Source: VAZQ01 sp963753575
GTDB lineage: Bacteria; Pseudomonadota; Alphaproteobacteria; Rhizobiales; Xanthobacteraceae
Assembly (NCBI GenBank): GCA_963753575.1
Contig: CAVWCR010000003.1
Coordinates: 930,001 to 994,000 of the forward strand
Direction of reading: 5' to 3'
Length of the DNA: 64,000 bases
Position 1 is the stretch's first letter, and the number at the start of each line of letters is the position of its first letter. The translations under genes were made by a program, and so were the position numbers. Below are positions 38,962 through 48,002 of the stretch, in pieces. The notes beneath the pieces were generated by a model. It searched no databases. It saw nothing but the letters and a program-made list of their open reading frames with translations, and was not told the DNA's origin.

Positions 38962-40326
38962 GTGAGTGACCAGATCAAGTACATCCTGGATGAAAACGAC
39001 ATTCCAAAGAGCTGGTACAATCTGGCGGCTGATCTGCCCAAGCCGCTGCCGCCGGTTCTGCACCCGGGCACCAAGCAGCCGATCGGTCCTGCCGATCTCG
39101 AGCCGCTGTTTCCGATGGAGCTCATTCTCCAGGAGGTATCGGCGGAGCGCTTCATCGACATCCCGACGCCGGTGCGCGACGTCTACCGAATGTGGCGGCC
39201 GTCGCCGCTCATGCGTGCGCGCCGGCTCGAGCAAAAGCTCGATACACCGGCCAAGATCTATTTCAAGTACGAAGGCGTTTCGCCAGCGGGCTCGCACAAG
39301 CCCAACACCGCCGTGCCGCAGGCCTGGTACAACAAGCAAGCCGGTATCAGGAAGCTCTCGACCGAGACCGGCGCCGGGCAATGGGGCTCATCGCTTGCCT
39401 TTGCGGGCGCGCTGTTTGGCATCGACGTCACGGTTTTCCAGGTGCGGGTTTCGTTTGACCAGAAGCCCTATCGGCGCGCGCTGATGGAAACCTACGGCGC
39501 GCGTTGTGTCGCCTCGCCATCGAACGAGACCGAGAGCGGCCGCGCCATCCTGGCCAAGGATCCGAACAATCTCGGCTCGCTCGGGATTGCGATCTCGGAA
39601 GCGGTCGAGATGGCGGCCAAGGACCCGGCGGTGAAATATTCGCTCGGCTCGGTGCTCAATCACGTGCTCCTGCACCAGACGATCATCGGGCAGGAAGCGA
39701 TCAAGCAATTCGAGATCGCCGGTGATGATCCCGACGTGATCATCGGATGTGCCGGCGGCGGCTCCAATTTCTCCGGCCTCGCCTTCCCGTTCCTCGGGCT
39801 GCAGCTGCGCAGTGGCCGCCGGCGCCGGATCATTGCGGTCGAGCCCGCGGCCTGCCCCACACTCACCAAGGGCAAATACGCTTACGATTTCGGCGACACC
39901 GCCCACCTCACCCCGCTCGTCAAGATGCACACGCTCGGCTCGACTTTCATTCCGCCGGGCTTCCATGCCGGCGGGCTGCGCTATCACGGCATGGCGCCGA
40001 TGGTCTCGCATATCGCCGAGCTCGGTCTGATCGAAGCGCGCGCTTACCAGCAGGTCACTTGCTTCGAGGCCGGCGTCGAGTTCGCGCGCTGCGAGGGCAT
40101 CGTGCCGGCGCCCGAAGCGACCCACGCGGTGCGATGCGCGATCGACGAAGCGCTGCGCTGCAAGCGCGAGGGCAAGAGCGAGACCATCCTGTTCAACATG
40201 TCCGGTCACGGCCATTTCGACATGCAGGCCTACATCAGCTACTTCGAGGGCAAGCTCGTCGACCAGGACTACGACCACAACGAGCTCGCCATGGCGCTCG
40301 CCGGCTTGCCGGCTGTCGCGGCCTGA
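38962..40326 (+). CDS. TrpB2-type tryptophan synthase beta-like PLP enzyme
   Basis: PLP-dependent lyase/synthase of the TrpB2 branch (454 residues, longer than TrpB1). The PLP lysine is K113 in AGSHKPNTA, the phosphate-binding loop is AGGGSNFSG, and the TrpB2-specific segment is HAGGLRYHGMAP. TrpB2 enzymes can condense indole with serine, often more slowly than TrpB1, and can work without TrpA; no trpA or other trp gene is nearby. The start is a GTG at 38962 with GGGAG 6 bases upstream. A nitrilase-fold gene follows 33 bp later, which hints at a different nucleophile or product (inference). Confidence 0.9.
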   Translation: MSDQIKYILDENDIPKSWYNLAADLPKPLPPVLHPGTKQPIGPADLEPLFPMELILQEVSAERFIDIPTPVRDVYRMWRPSPLMRARRLEQKLDTPAKIYFKYEGVSPAGSHKPNTAVPQAWYNKQAGIRKLSTETGAGQWGSSLAFAGALFGIDVTVFQVRVSFDQKPYRRALMETYGARCVASPSNETESGRAILAKDPNNLGSLGIAISEAVEMAAKDPAVKYSLGSVLNHVLLHQTIIGQEAIKQFEIAGDDPDVIIGCAGGGSNFSGLAFPFLGLQLRSGRRRRIIAVEPAACPTLTKGKYAYDFGDTAHLTPLVKMHTLGSTFIPPGFHAGGLRYHGMAPMVSHIAELGLIEARAYQQVTCFEAGVEFARCEGIVPAPEATHAVRCAIDEALRCKREGKSETILFNMSGHGHFDMQAYISYFEGKLVDQDYDHNELAMALAGLPAVAA

Positions 40327-40359
40327 GAGAGATACGCGAGGGGATCTATTGGGGGGATC

Positions 40360-41427
40360 ATGATCGAGCCATACAACGCGGTGGGGCTCATTCCGACGTT
40401 CTGGGGTATCCGCCGGCGCGAGGACATCAAGCACAACATCGAGCATCTCAAGAGCCTGACCAAGGCGGCGTTCTGGCTGTCCAACCTGGATATTCCGGTG
40501 CGGCTTTTTGCGATTCCGGAAGGCGCCCTGATGGGCTTCAACGACGAGGTGCTCGACGTCGATCACGCCGACTATGCCCGCACCTGCTGCATCGACATCC
40601 CGGGGCCGGAGACCGACGAGATCGGCAAGCTCGCGCGCGAGTGGAACGTCTTCATCATGGCGCAGGCCAAGGCGCGCCATAAGGACTGGAAGGATCGCTT
40701 CTTCAACATCGGCTTCATCATCGATCCCGACGGCAAGATCATCCTGCAGCACTACAAGCTCTCCGCGCTCCTGCCGGTCGAGCGCTCGGTCTCGCCGCAT
40801 GACATCTATGATTGGTGGATCGAGAAGCACGGCCGCACGCTCGACGCCTTCTGGCCGGTCGCCGACACCAAGATCGGCCGGCTCGGCATCATGATGGCGA
40901 TGGAGGGCAACTATCCGGAGAACGGGCGCGGCCTCGCCATGAATGGCGCGGAGGTCGTCTACCGCGCCTCGATGCCGGCGCCGTTCACCGAGAACGACGT
41001 CTTCGAGATCTCCAATCGGGCGCGTGCGCTCGAGAACAACATGTACATCGTCGCGCCGAACATCGGCAGCTACCATCTCTATCCTGACAGCCATGTCGGC
41101 ATCGACGCCGGCGGCGGCCAGTCGATGATCGTCGACTATCGCGGCCAGCTGGTCGGCAAGCAGCGCGACACCAACGGCTCGACCTTCGTGGCTGGCGTGA
41201 TCAATATCGAGGCGCTGCGCCACCATCGCGAGTCGGCGCAGGTGACCAACTGGATGAAGGACATCCGCGCCGAGCTGGCGCAGATCATCTACGAGAAGCC
41301 AATCTATCCCAAGAACCGTTACCTGAAGAAGATCCCGCCCAAGCACGCCGACTACAAGCGCGACGTCATCGACAAGCAGGTCGCGCTCATGCAGAAGCGC
41401 GGCGTCTGGGCGAAGCCGTCAAAGTGA
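40360..41427 (+). CDS. Nitrilase-superfamily protein lacking the catalytic cysteine, 355 aa
   Basis: The alpha-beta-beta-alpha nitrilase fold is recognisable: IPEGAL with E54, HYKLSAL with K133, and the ENNMYIVAPN strand. At the nucleophile elbow, where family members have C-[YWT]-[DE]-x-x-[FY]-P-E, this protein reads A180-M-E-G-N-Y-P-E, so cysteine is replaced by alanine. Unless the alignment slips, it cannot hydrolyse amides or nitriles by the normal mechanism. It may be a binding or regulatory pseudoenzyme, or use other chemistry. It follows the TrpB2-like gene by 33 bp with a GGGGGG run before its ATG, so the two are likely one operon. Confidence 0.8.
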   Translation: MIEPYNAVGLIPTFWGIRRREDIKHNIEHLKSLTKAAFWLSNLDIPVRLFAIPEGALMGFNDEVLDVDHADYARTCCIDIPGPETDEIGKLAREWNVFIMAQAKARHKDWKDRFFNIGFIIDPDGKIILQHYKLSALLPVERSVSPHDIYDWWIEKHGRTLDAFWPVADTKIGRLGIMMAMEGNYPENGRGLAMNGAEVVYRASMPAPFTENDVFEISNRARALENNMYIVAPNIGSYHLYPDSHVGIDAGGGQSMIVDYRGQLVGKQRDTNGSTFVAGVINIEALRHHRESAQVTNWMKDIRAELAQIIYEKPIYPKNRYLKKIPPKHADYKRDVIDKQVALMQKRGVWAKPSK

Positions 41428-41484
41428 TCTGCATCGACACGGCGGTAGGCGCACGAAAGCCGGGATGGCGCTTCATCCTCCTCT

Positions 41485-41510
41485 GTCGTCCCCGCGCAGG
41501 CGGGGACGAC
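41485..41510. terminator. Palindrome between convergent genes
   Basis: GTCGTCCCCGC and GCGGGGACGAC arms with a 4-bp loop, between the stop of the nitrilase-like gene (41427) and the stop of the RatA-like gene (41541). Likely a bidirectional terminator. It belongs to the common alphaproteobacterial short intergenic palindromes. Confidence 0.5.
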
Positions 41511-41540
41511 ACCGAGATAGCTGGTCATGCAAGGTCCATG

Positions 41541-41993
41541 TCACGCGCCATAGATCTTGTCCGCGCGCGCTTCGAACGCGGCCGCAAAGCGGCGGAACGC
41601 CAGATCGAACATCGAGCCCAAGAGCATGCCTAGCATGCGGCTGCGAAATTCATAAGAGATGAAGAATTCCACCTCGCAGGCGCGCTCGCCGGTCGGATGG
41701 AATGTCCAGCGGTTCTCGAGGTGACTGAACGGCCCCTCGAGGTATTCGACCAGGATCTGCAGATTGGGACGGTCGAGAGTGACCCGGCTCACGAAGCTTT
41801 CGCGCACGAGCTGATAGGCAACCGTCATGTCGGCGACGAGGATCTGAACCCCCTCCGGCTCCTCAATGCGCCGGCGTACCGTGAGCGCACGGCATAGTGG
41901 CACGAATTGCGGATAGCGCTCGACGTCGGCCACGAGGTCGAACATGTCGGCTGCCGGGTGTTTCACCCGGCGGGTGGTGGTGAATTGCGGCAT
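41541..41993 (-). CDS. RatA / COQ10-family START-domain protein
   Basis: 150 residues of the polyketide-cyclase/START fold: a long N-terminal FTTTRRVKHPAADMFDLVADVERYPQFVPLC and a C-terminal helix FDLAFRRFAAAFEARADKIYG. Homologues are the ubiquinone-binding COQ10 and the E. coli RatA ribosome-association factor; in alphaproteobacteria a coenzyme-Q carrier role is favoured. Its start overlaps the end of the P-loop kinase gene by 31 bp, and both follow lipA, a conserved arrangement. Confidence 0.87.
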   Translation of the reverse strand: MPQFTTTRRVKHPAADMFDLVADVERYPQFVPLCRALTVRRRIEEPEGVQILVADMTVAYQLVRESFVSRVTLDRPNLQILVEYLEGPFSHLENRWTFHPTGERACEVEFFISYEFRSRMLGMLLGSMFDLAFRRFAAAFEARADKIYGA

Positions 41994-42505
41994 GTAGCCT
42001 CTGCAGTGGCCGCCAGAAAATCAGCCGCGTCGCGTTTGCTGCTGAGATGAACCAGTTGGAGATGTGAACCGAAGCGCGCGAGAGCCGTCTCGATTCGGGG
42101 CCGGTGCTCCCTGTTGAAGGTCCAGATATAGTGCAAGAACTGCCAGTCCAGGCGCTCTGGACATCCTTCCGGCAATCCCGCGCGGTTGCGTCCGTACCCT
42201 CGCATGATACGCACGAAGACACGCCGCATGCACGTGTGCCGGGGAAGATCGACCCAAATCACCGTATCGGCCTTCGGCATGCGCAAGTCGAAGCTGCCTG
42301 CGAAGTTGCCGTCCATGATCCAGGCGGGACGTGTCACCAGTTCGGCGATTTCCGTGCGCCACTCTTGCGTTGCTGGCGCGATCCAGCCGGGCCGCCAGTG
42401 CAGGCTATCGAGCTCGATCAACGGAAGCCCGGTGGTCTTGGCCAACCGTCGCGACAACGTGGTCTTGCCTGCGCCGCTGCATCCGATGACCAAGACCCGG
42501 CGCAT
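41963..42505 (-). CDS. Small P-loop NTPase, FlaR/topology-modulation-like kinase, 180 aa
   Basis: Adenylate-kinase-like fold with Walker A GCSGAGKTTLSRRLA at residues 8-22, then LPLIELDSLHWRPGW and WIMDGNFAGSFDLRM. These are features of the 'FlaR' family, whose substrate is unknown. No lid domain is obvious. It begins 6 bp downstream of the lipA stop and overlaps the RatA-like gene, so it is cotranscribed with both. Confidence 0.78.
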   Translation of the reverse strand: MRRVLVIGCSGAGKTTLSRRLAKTTGLPLIELDSLHWRPGWIAPATQEWRTEIAELVTRPAWIMDGNFAGSFDLRMPKADTVIWVDLPRHTCMRRVFVRIMRGYGRNRAGLPEGCPERLDWQFLHYIWTFNREHRPRIETALARFGSHLQLVHLSSKRDAADFLAATAEATCRNSPPPAG

Positions 42506-42511
42506 GGCGCC

Positions 42512-43468
42512 TCAGGCGCCGGATTGTCGCAAGGTGCGCGCTGCCTTCAGCCTTGCAAAATCCTCGCCCGCGTGGTGCGACGAACGCGTGAGCGGGCTTG
42601 CCGAGACCATGAGGAAGCCCTTGGCATAGGCGACGGTCTCCAGCGCCTTGAACTCGTCCGGCGGCACGAAGCGAACGACCTCGTGGTGCTTGCGCGTCGG
42701 CTGCAGGTACTGGCCGATCGTGAGAAAGTCGACGCCGGCCGCGCGCAGGTCGTCCATGACCTGCAGCACTTCGTTACGCTCCTCGCCCAGCCCGACCATG
42801 ATGCCGGACTTGGTGAAGATCGACGGATCGATCTCCTTCGCCTGCTGCAGGAGTTTGATCGAGGCGAAGTAGCGCGCGCCCGGCCGCACCGTGAGATATT
42901 TCGACGGTACGGTTTCTAGATTGTGGTTGAACACGTCGGGCTGGGCCGTGACCACGGTCTCGACCGCGCCTTCCTTGCGCAGGAAGTCGGGGGTCAGCAC
43001 CTCGATGGTCGTGTGCGCGCAACGGGCGCGGATCGAGCGGATGACCTCGGCGAAATGCCCTGCCCCGCCGTCGTCGAGATCGTCGCGGTCGACCGAAGTG
43101 ATCACCACGTGGCTCAGCGCCAGCTTCGCGATCGCTTCGGCGATGTGCGCGGGCTCGAGCGGGTCGAGCGGCGCAGGCAGACCGGTGCGCACGTTGCAGA
43201 AGGCGCAGGCGCGCGTGCAGGTGTCTCCCATGATCATGAAGGTCGCGTGCTTCTTCTCCCAGCACTCGCCGATATTGGGGCAGCCGGCCTCCTCGCAAAC
43301 GGTGTGCAGGCCGTTTGCCCGCACGATCGCCTGGGTTTCCTGAAAACCCTTCGAAACCGGAGCCTTGACGCGAATCCAGTCAGGCTTCCGCAGCGTGGGC
43401 GTGTCCGGCCGATGCGCCTTCTCGGGGTGGCGCGCGCGCGGGCCAATGGTGTCGAGAACGACCGCCAT
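42512..43468 (-). CDS. lipA: Lipoyl synthase
   Basis: Radical-SAM enzyme inserting two sulfurs into octanoyl groups on lipoyl domains, such as those of the PDH proteins encoded just upstream. The auxiliary cluster motif CEEAGCPNIGEC is followed by the radical-SAM CTRACAFC. The C-terminal RSSHHAGEDF supplies the serine that ligates the auxiliary cluster (R-S-S). At 318 residues it has family length. The ATG at 43468 has a GGAG upstream. Its position downstream of lpdA and the pdh genes fits its function. Confidence 0.96.
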   Translation of the reverse strand: MAVVLDTIGPRARHPEKAHRPDTPTLRKPDWIRVKAPVSKGFQETQAIVRANGLHTVCEEAGCPNIGECWEKKHATFMIMGDTCTRACAFCNVRTGLPAPLDPLEPAHIAEAIAKLALSHVVITSVDRDDLDDGGAGHFAEVIRSIRARCAHTTIEVLTPDFLRKEGAVETVVTAQPDVFNHNLETVPSKYLTVRPGARYFASIKLLQQAKEIDPSIFTKSGIMVGLGEERNEVLQVMDDLRAAGVDFLTIGQYLQPTRKHHEVVRFVPPDEFKALETVAYAKGFLMVSASPLTRSSHHAGEDFARLKAARTLRQSGA

Positions 43469-43532
43469 GGAATCTCCAGGTTCCAGCTTACCCCCTACTT
43501 ACGAAGCGAAGCGGGGGGCGACAAGGCCTGGC

Positions 43533-45308
43533 TCAGCGCAGCGGCACCGGAGTGTTGGCGGCGGCTCGGGGCATGCGGACCACCTGCGGCGGCGGCGGAT
43601 CGCCGACGACGGCCGGAGGGGATGCGTCGAAGGGATCCGGTTCGACCGGAACCGGTGTCGGGTTGATCTTGAACAACGCGAACCGCTCGCCGGTGTAGAG
43701 CGCCGTCAGCCGCGATGGATCGGGGTTTTCGTAGTCGGCTTCGGTGAACAGCACATAGACATAGTCGAAATCTTTGGTCCACGTGCTCCAATAGTTGTCG
43801 GCGCCTTCTTCAGGGTCTTCGAGGACCTGAACGAGTTGCGCGACCGAGGGGGGCGTGCCATCCGCCCCGTCGACGCGCGCCCGATAGGGCTCGCGGACAC
43901 TGAGAATTTGCTTGCCGGTCACCGTGAAGGCGGTGGTCACGAGCGCCGAGCGTTCGATGATGGCGAGACAGGCCGCGTGCACGAGCCCGAAGTCCTTGGG
44001 GTCGTCGCCGGCGTCCGGGTCGGCATAGGCGACCAGTACCTTGGAGCCGCGATCGATAAGACGCACTGAATCGCGGAATGCGTTGGCGGTCGTGGAAGTC
44101 TCCGACCAGAAGCTTTGCACCTCGGATACCCGGATCGCAAGCAGGATTACCAGCACGGTCGCGAAACCCCGGCGGATGTAGTCGTGCCGCAGGTTCAGAT
44201 GCGCGCAGGCAATGATGGTGAAGGCAAGCGAGATCGGCAGGCGCTGATCGGCCATGTAGGTCTCGAAGATGATTCGAGGCATGGCCGCATAGGTGATGGC
44301 CCCCACGATGAGTAGCGTCCAACCGAACGAGTGGAATTGCAGCGCGCGATGGCGCATGCCCCAGCCGGCCGCGAAGGCCACGATCCCGATCAGCAGCATG
44401 GCCGCGAAATGCGAGTAGACTTCGACGACGAAGATCAGCCCGTCGACCTTGCCGGCCAGTTCCCATTCGAAGGATGCGCGCAACCCCCAGGTTGGGCTCG
44501 CCATCAGGAGCGGCAACACCGGCAGGAACGGCAAGCCCGCCGCGACGAAATCGGCAATCGGCCACAGCGGCAAGCGCGTGCCGGCAGCAGGCCGCGGCTG
44601 GTTTCTGTAGAGCGTGATCAGCCGATCGATCTCAAATGCCAGCAGCCCGAGGCCATAAAGCCCGACCGCAAACAGATGGCAGAAGAACAGCCCGAGCACG
44701 AACGCGGTCGACACGGAGAGCCGCAGCAACAGATGGCGCTCACGCAGCCCGATCCAGGCGACCAGCGCCCACAGCGCGAGGCCGATCCCGAAAATGTAGT
44801 TCATCGTGCCGACGAGGAACACGTTGTTGTACAAGAGCGGGAACGCGATCAGCGGCAGGATCGACCATCGGCCGAACAGCTGTCGGTTGAGCGCCAGCGT
44901 GCCCGAGAGGATCAGGACGAAGCTTGCGATAGTGTAGATCTGACCGGCGGTATAGACGCTCATCACCCGTTCGAGCGGGGGCACGATCAGGTCCATCATC
45001 AAATTGGGAATGATCTGCCAACCCACTTCGTAGAAGCGCGAAAGATCGGGGTCCGACCCAATCGTCGCGATGATGTGCATCCGCGAAAGGTGGTTGATGT
45101 AGTCGGAGAGTGGAGGCGCCGGATATAAGAGGATCGGGATGACCGTGATCACCATCAGCACCGCAAAAAGCGCGGCGATCTGGCGGCCGGTGAAATCAAC
45201 GGTGCGGCCGGCTTCCTCTAAGGCGACGTCGCCTCGCGCAACAGTCGAAACAGCCAGCCCCTCGGCTCTCGCTGCACGCACGCTTACCCGTTCGGTGATG
45301 TCGACCAT
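43533..45308 (-). CDS. Large polytopic membrane protein of unknown function, 591 aa
   Basis: About 11-13 predicted transmembrane helices from residue 45 to about 405, then a soluble C-terminal domain (about 415-560) and a proline-rich tail. Near the first helix, PAPPLSDYINHLSRMHII resembles the first periplasmic loop of GT-C glycosyltransferases, which carry acidic residues there, but no family is recognised. The C-terminal region has SVREPYRARVDGADG and YVYVLFTEADYENPDPSRL. It is placed between the GlsB-like remnant and lipA with clear gaps on both sides, so it is probably transcribed alone. Confidence 0.65.
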   Translation of the reverse strand: MVDITERVSVRAARAEGLAVSTVARGDVALEEAGRTVDFTGRQIAALFAVLMVITVIPILLYPAPPLSDYINHLSRMHIIATIGSDPDLSRFYEVGWQIIPNLMMDLIVPPLERVMSVYTAGQIYTIASFVLILSGTLALNRQLFGRWSILPLIAFPLLYNNVFLVGTMNYIFGIGLALWALVAWIGLRERHLLLRLSVSTAFVLGLFFCHLFAVGLYGLGLLAFEIDRLITLYRNQPRPAAGTRLPLWPIADFVAAGLPFLPVLPLLMASPTWGLRASFEWELAGKVDGLIFVVEVYSHFAAMLLIGIVAFAAGWGMRHRALQFHSFGWTLLIVGAITYAAMPRIIFETYMADQRLPISLAFTIIACAHLNLRHDYIRRGFATVLVILLAIRVSEVQSFWSETSTTANAFRDSVRLIDRGSKVLVAYADPDAGDDPKDFGLVHAACLAIIERSALVTTAFTVTGKQILSVREPYRARVDGADGTPPSVAQLVQVLEDPEEGADNYWSTWTKDFDYVYVLFTEADYENPDPSRLTALYTGERFALFKINPTPVPVEPDPFDASPPAVVGDPPPPQVVRMPRAAANTPVPLR

Positions 45309-45441
45309 TTTTCAGGCAAAAATATAGGCGTGCCCCCTCGGCGGGACCGAAAGGGCGGCCCGGGTTGTGTGTTGCTTATGCCCCCGCGCGCTCGATTTGC
45401 CTAAATCAACGTGAACGCACGATGAATGGCAGGCCAAGTCG

Positions 45442-45683
45442 TTAGGCCTGTCGAATCGCCTGCCAAATCGCCAGAAAAACCACCGCGCCGATCGTGGCGG
45501 TGATCAATTCGCCCCAAAAATCGGGCACAACATGGAGGCCGAGTTTGGTGAACAAAAACCCGCCGACCAGCGAGCCGACGAGGCCGACGATAAGGTTACG
45601 AAGGAGTCCCCTGGGGGCATTGGTGATCTTGGCCGCGAGCCAGCCGCAATCAGGCCGATCAGAATCCAAGCCAGCACGCCCAT
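45442..45683 (-). pseudogene. GlsB/YeaQ/YmgE-family small membrane protein, frameshifted
   Basis: From the ATG at 45683 the frame reads MGVLAWILIGLIA. It then departs from the family, while a second frame continues GWLAAKITNAPRGLLRNLIVGLVGSLVGGFLF to the stop at 45442. Adding one base near 45645-45650 joins the two into an 80-residue protein with the usual three helices and glycine-rich turns of this stress-associated family. Either the gene is broken by a one-base deletion or the assembly has an error. As it stands, the intact frame would start in an unrelated N-terminus (45711). Confidence 0.7.
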
Positions 45684-45759
45684 TTGGATTGCCGTTTTTG
45701 ATAAAGCCCAAAACGTCCCGCGGCAGGCTGCGGGTCGTCTTGATTGGGACGTCGTCCCT

Positions 45760-46263
45760 CTAGCGCTTTCGCCCGTTCTCGTAAATGTGAGGTCTCAGCG
45801 GTACGCCCGAGGGGCCGATGTACAGCTCGACGATATCGTTGCCGTCCGCGAGCGGCGGTTGGACCGAAATGTAGTACGTGCGCTCCCCTTCCTTGCTGAC
45901 CGACACCGGCGTGGGGCTGTCGATGCTCATGAACGCCGGCGTGACCAGGAAGGACATCGACGATTGCTCTCGCGCTACGAACACGTAATGCCTGGTTACG
46001 TCGGCGCACTTCTGCTCCGAGATCCGGTACCACAGCGCGCCCACCACGTCTTCCTTGGTCACCGTCGTCGTGCAGCCCGGCAGATAGGGCCGTCCGATCA
46101 TGAAGCTGGCGGTGCTGACAATCGGACTGCCGAACCGATACGCCACGAAGGCAATCATCGCGATGATGGCAACGGCGATCCACCAGCCGTAGCGGCGTCG
46201 CGTGTGCGGGGATGATGTCGGAGGTGGCGGCGATGACGGCGATGACGGCGGTGACGTTGACAT
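45760..46263 (-). CDS. Single-pass membrane protein of unknown function, 167 aa
   Basis: A proline/serine-rich N-terminus (about 1-25) is followed by one helix (about 29-47, WWIAVAIIAMIAFVAY) and an extracytoplasmic domain with two cysteines (near LPGCTTTVTKE and EQKCADVTR) that could form a disulfide. No family recognised. The ATG at 46263 is preserved because AGGGAG lies 4 bases upstream; a GTG at 46278 is the alternative. It lies between lpdA and the GlsB-like remnant. Confidence 0.65.
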   Translation of the reverse strand: MSTSPPSSPSSPPPPTSSPHTRRRYGWWIAVAIIAMIAFVAYRFGSPIVSTASFMIGRPYLPGCTTTVTKEDVVGALWYRISEQKCADVTRHYVFVAREQSSMSFLVTPAFMSIDSPTPVSVSKEGERTYYISVQPPLADGNDIVELYIGPSGVPLRPHIYENGRKR

Positions 46264-46418
46264 CTTGCTCCCTAGCACGCGACGCCCGGCTCACGACCCT
46301 GCGCCATTGGTCGCAGCGCCCGCGGACTGCAGCTGGATCAAGGCCATGATCGTGTAACGAATGTGGCGCCGCACGATTTTCACGCATCGCAATTTCACAT
46401 TCCTGCGAAAGCCGGCCT

Positions 46419-47840
46419 TCAGACGTTCAGCACCCGCCCGTATGCATCCAGCACCGCCTCCTTCATCATCTCGGAGAGCGTCGGATGCGGGAACACGGTG
46501 TGCATCAGTTCTTCTTCCGTGGTCTCGAGATTCATCGCCACGACGTAACCCTGGATCAACTCGGTCACCTCGGCTCCCACCATGTGGGCGCCGAGGAGTT
46601 GTCCCGTTGCCTTGTCGAAGATGACTTTCACCAGACCCTGATCTTCGCCGAGCGCGATCGCCTTGCCATTGCCTACGAAGGGAAAGCGGCCGACCCGGAT
46701 GTCGCGCTTCTGTTCCTTGGCGGCTTGCTCGGTCAGGCCGACGGAAGCGATCTGCGGTGAGCAATAGGTGCATCCCGGGATCAGGCGTTTGTCCATCGGG
46801 TGTGGCTTGAGGCCCTTGATCGCCTCGACGCAGATGACGCCTTCGTGCTCGGCCTTATGGGCAAGCAGCGGCGGGCCCGCGACGTCGCCGATCGCATAGA
46901 TGCCGGGCACGCTGGTGCGGCTGAGCCCGTCGACCACGATGACGCCGCGGTCGGTCTTCACGCCGACCTTTTCAAGCCCCAGGTTCTCGATGTTGCCGGT
47001 GACGCCGACCGCCGAGATCACACGCTCGACGGAAAGGGTTTGCGTGCCGCCCTTGCCGTCGTCGATGGTGGCGGTGACCGAGTCCGACCTCTTGTCGAGC
47101 TTGGTCACCTTGGCGCCGGTGAGGATCTTGATCCCCTGCTTCTCAAACGCCTTGCGGGCGAAAGCGGAAATCTCCGCATCCTCGACCGGGAGAATTTGCG
47201 GCAGCACTTCGACGACCGTCACCTCGGCGCCGAGCGTGCGATAGAACGAAGCGAACTCGATGCCGATCGCACCCGAGCCGACGACCAGGAGCGACTTGGG
47301 CATGCGCTCGGGCACCATCGCCTCGAAGTAGGTCCAGATCAGCTTCTGATCGGGCTCGAGCCCAGGCAGCACGCGCGGGCGCGCGCCGGTCGCCAGGATG
47401 ATGTGCTTGGCCTGGTAGCTGCCCGCCCCGAACGCGCCCTTGGGGGCCTCGCTCCTGGCCACCTTCACGGTGACCTTTCCGGCTGCCTCGATCGCCGCCT
47501 CGCCCCAGATGACGCTGACCTTGTTCTTCTTCATCAGGAAGCCGACGCCGTCGTTGAGCCGTTTCGACACCGCGCGCGAGCGCTTCACGACCGCTGCCGG
47601 ATCGAAGGCGACCTTCTCGGCCGAGAGGCCATAGTCCTTGGCGTGCTGCATGTAATGGAAGATCTCGGCCGAGCGCAGCAGCGCCTTGGTGGGGATGCAG
47701 CCCCAGTTGAGGCAGATGCCGCCCAGATACGACCGCTCGACGATCGCCGTCTTGAATCCCAGCTGGGCGGCGCGGATCGCGGCTACGTAGCCGCCCGGCC
47801 CCGAGCCGATGATGATGATGTCGAAAGCCGTATCAGCCAT
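46419..47840 (-). CDS. lpdA: Dihydrolipoyl dehydrogenase (E3)
   Basis: Reoxidises lipoyl groups of 2-oxo-acid dehydrogenases using FAD and NAD. The FAD-binding IIGSGPGGYVAAIRAAQLG is followed by the redox disulfide C43-LNWG-C48, the NAD-binding VVGSGAIGIEFASFYRTLGAEVTVVE, and the late FAD segment IYAIGDVAGPPLLAHKAEHEG. A C-terminal H-x(4)-E motif is present as HTVFPHPTLSE. At 473 residues it is full length. It belongs to the pdh cluster; upstream is a 162-bp gap with three short tandem repeats (47867-47921). Confidence 0.96.
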   Translation of the reverse strand: MADTAFDIIIIGSGPGGYVAAIRAAQLGFKTAIVERSYLGGICLNWGCIPTKALLRSAEIFHYMQHAKDYGLSAEKVAFDPAAVVKRSRAVSKRLNDGVGFLMKKNKVSVIWGEAAIEAAGKVTVKVARSEAPKGAFGAGSYQAKHIILATGARPRVLPGLEPDQKLIWTYFEAMVPERMPKSLLVVGSGAIGIEFASFYRTLGAEVTVVEVLPQILPVEDAEISAFARKAFEKQGIKILTGAKVTKLDKRSDSVTATIDDGKGGTQTLSVERVISAVGVTGNIENLGLEKVGVKTDRGVIVVDGLSRTSVPGIYAIGDVAGPPLLAHKAEHEGVICVEAIKGLKPHPMDKRLIPGCTYCSPQIASVGLTEQAAKEQKRDIRVGRFPFVGNGKAIALGEDQGLVKVIFDKATGQLLGAHMVGAEVTELIQGYVVAMNLETTEEELMHTVFPHPTLSEMMKEAVLDAYGRVLNV

Positions 47841-47866
47841 GCTGCGATGTTCCTGCCAGTCTCTTT

Positions 47867-47921
47867 TCCACCAGAACTCTCTTTGCCACCAGAACTCTCA
47901 ATTCCCACCAGAAATCTCTTC
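47867..47921. repeat. Three short tandem repeats upstream of lpdA
   Basis: CCACCAGAACTCTC occurs twice and CCACCAGAAATCTC once, at about 18-bp spacing. They lie just before the lpdA start and could affect its leader or promoter. The rest of the 47841-48002 gap shows nothing else. Confidence 0.6.
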
Positions 47922-48002
47922 CGTATCGGCGCGCCACGGGGCGGCACGCCGGTTCTCACACGCCGGTTCATATAAGCATCCAGGGCGGGTGTTTGCGAGC
48001 CG

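Noticed and set aside
39388..41346. 652-codon minus-strand frame opposite the TrpB2 and nitrilase-like genes
   Set aside because: It spans two well-supported plus-strand genes and their gap, with charged low-information sequence.
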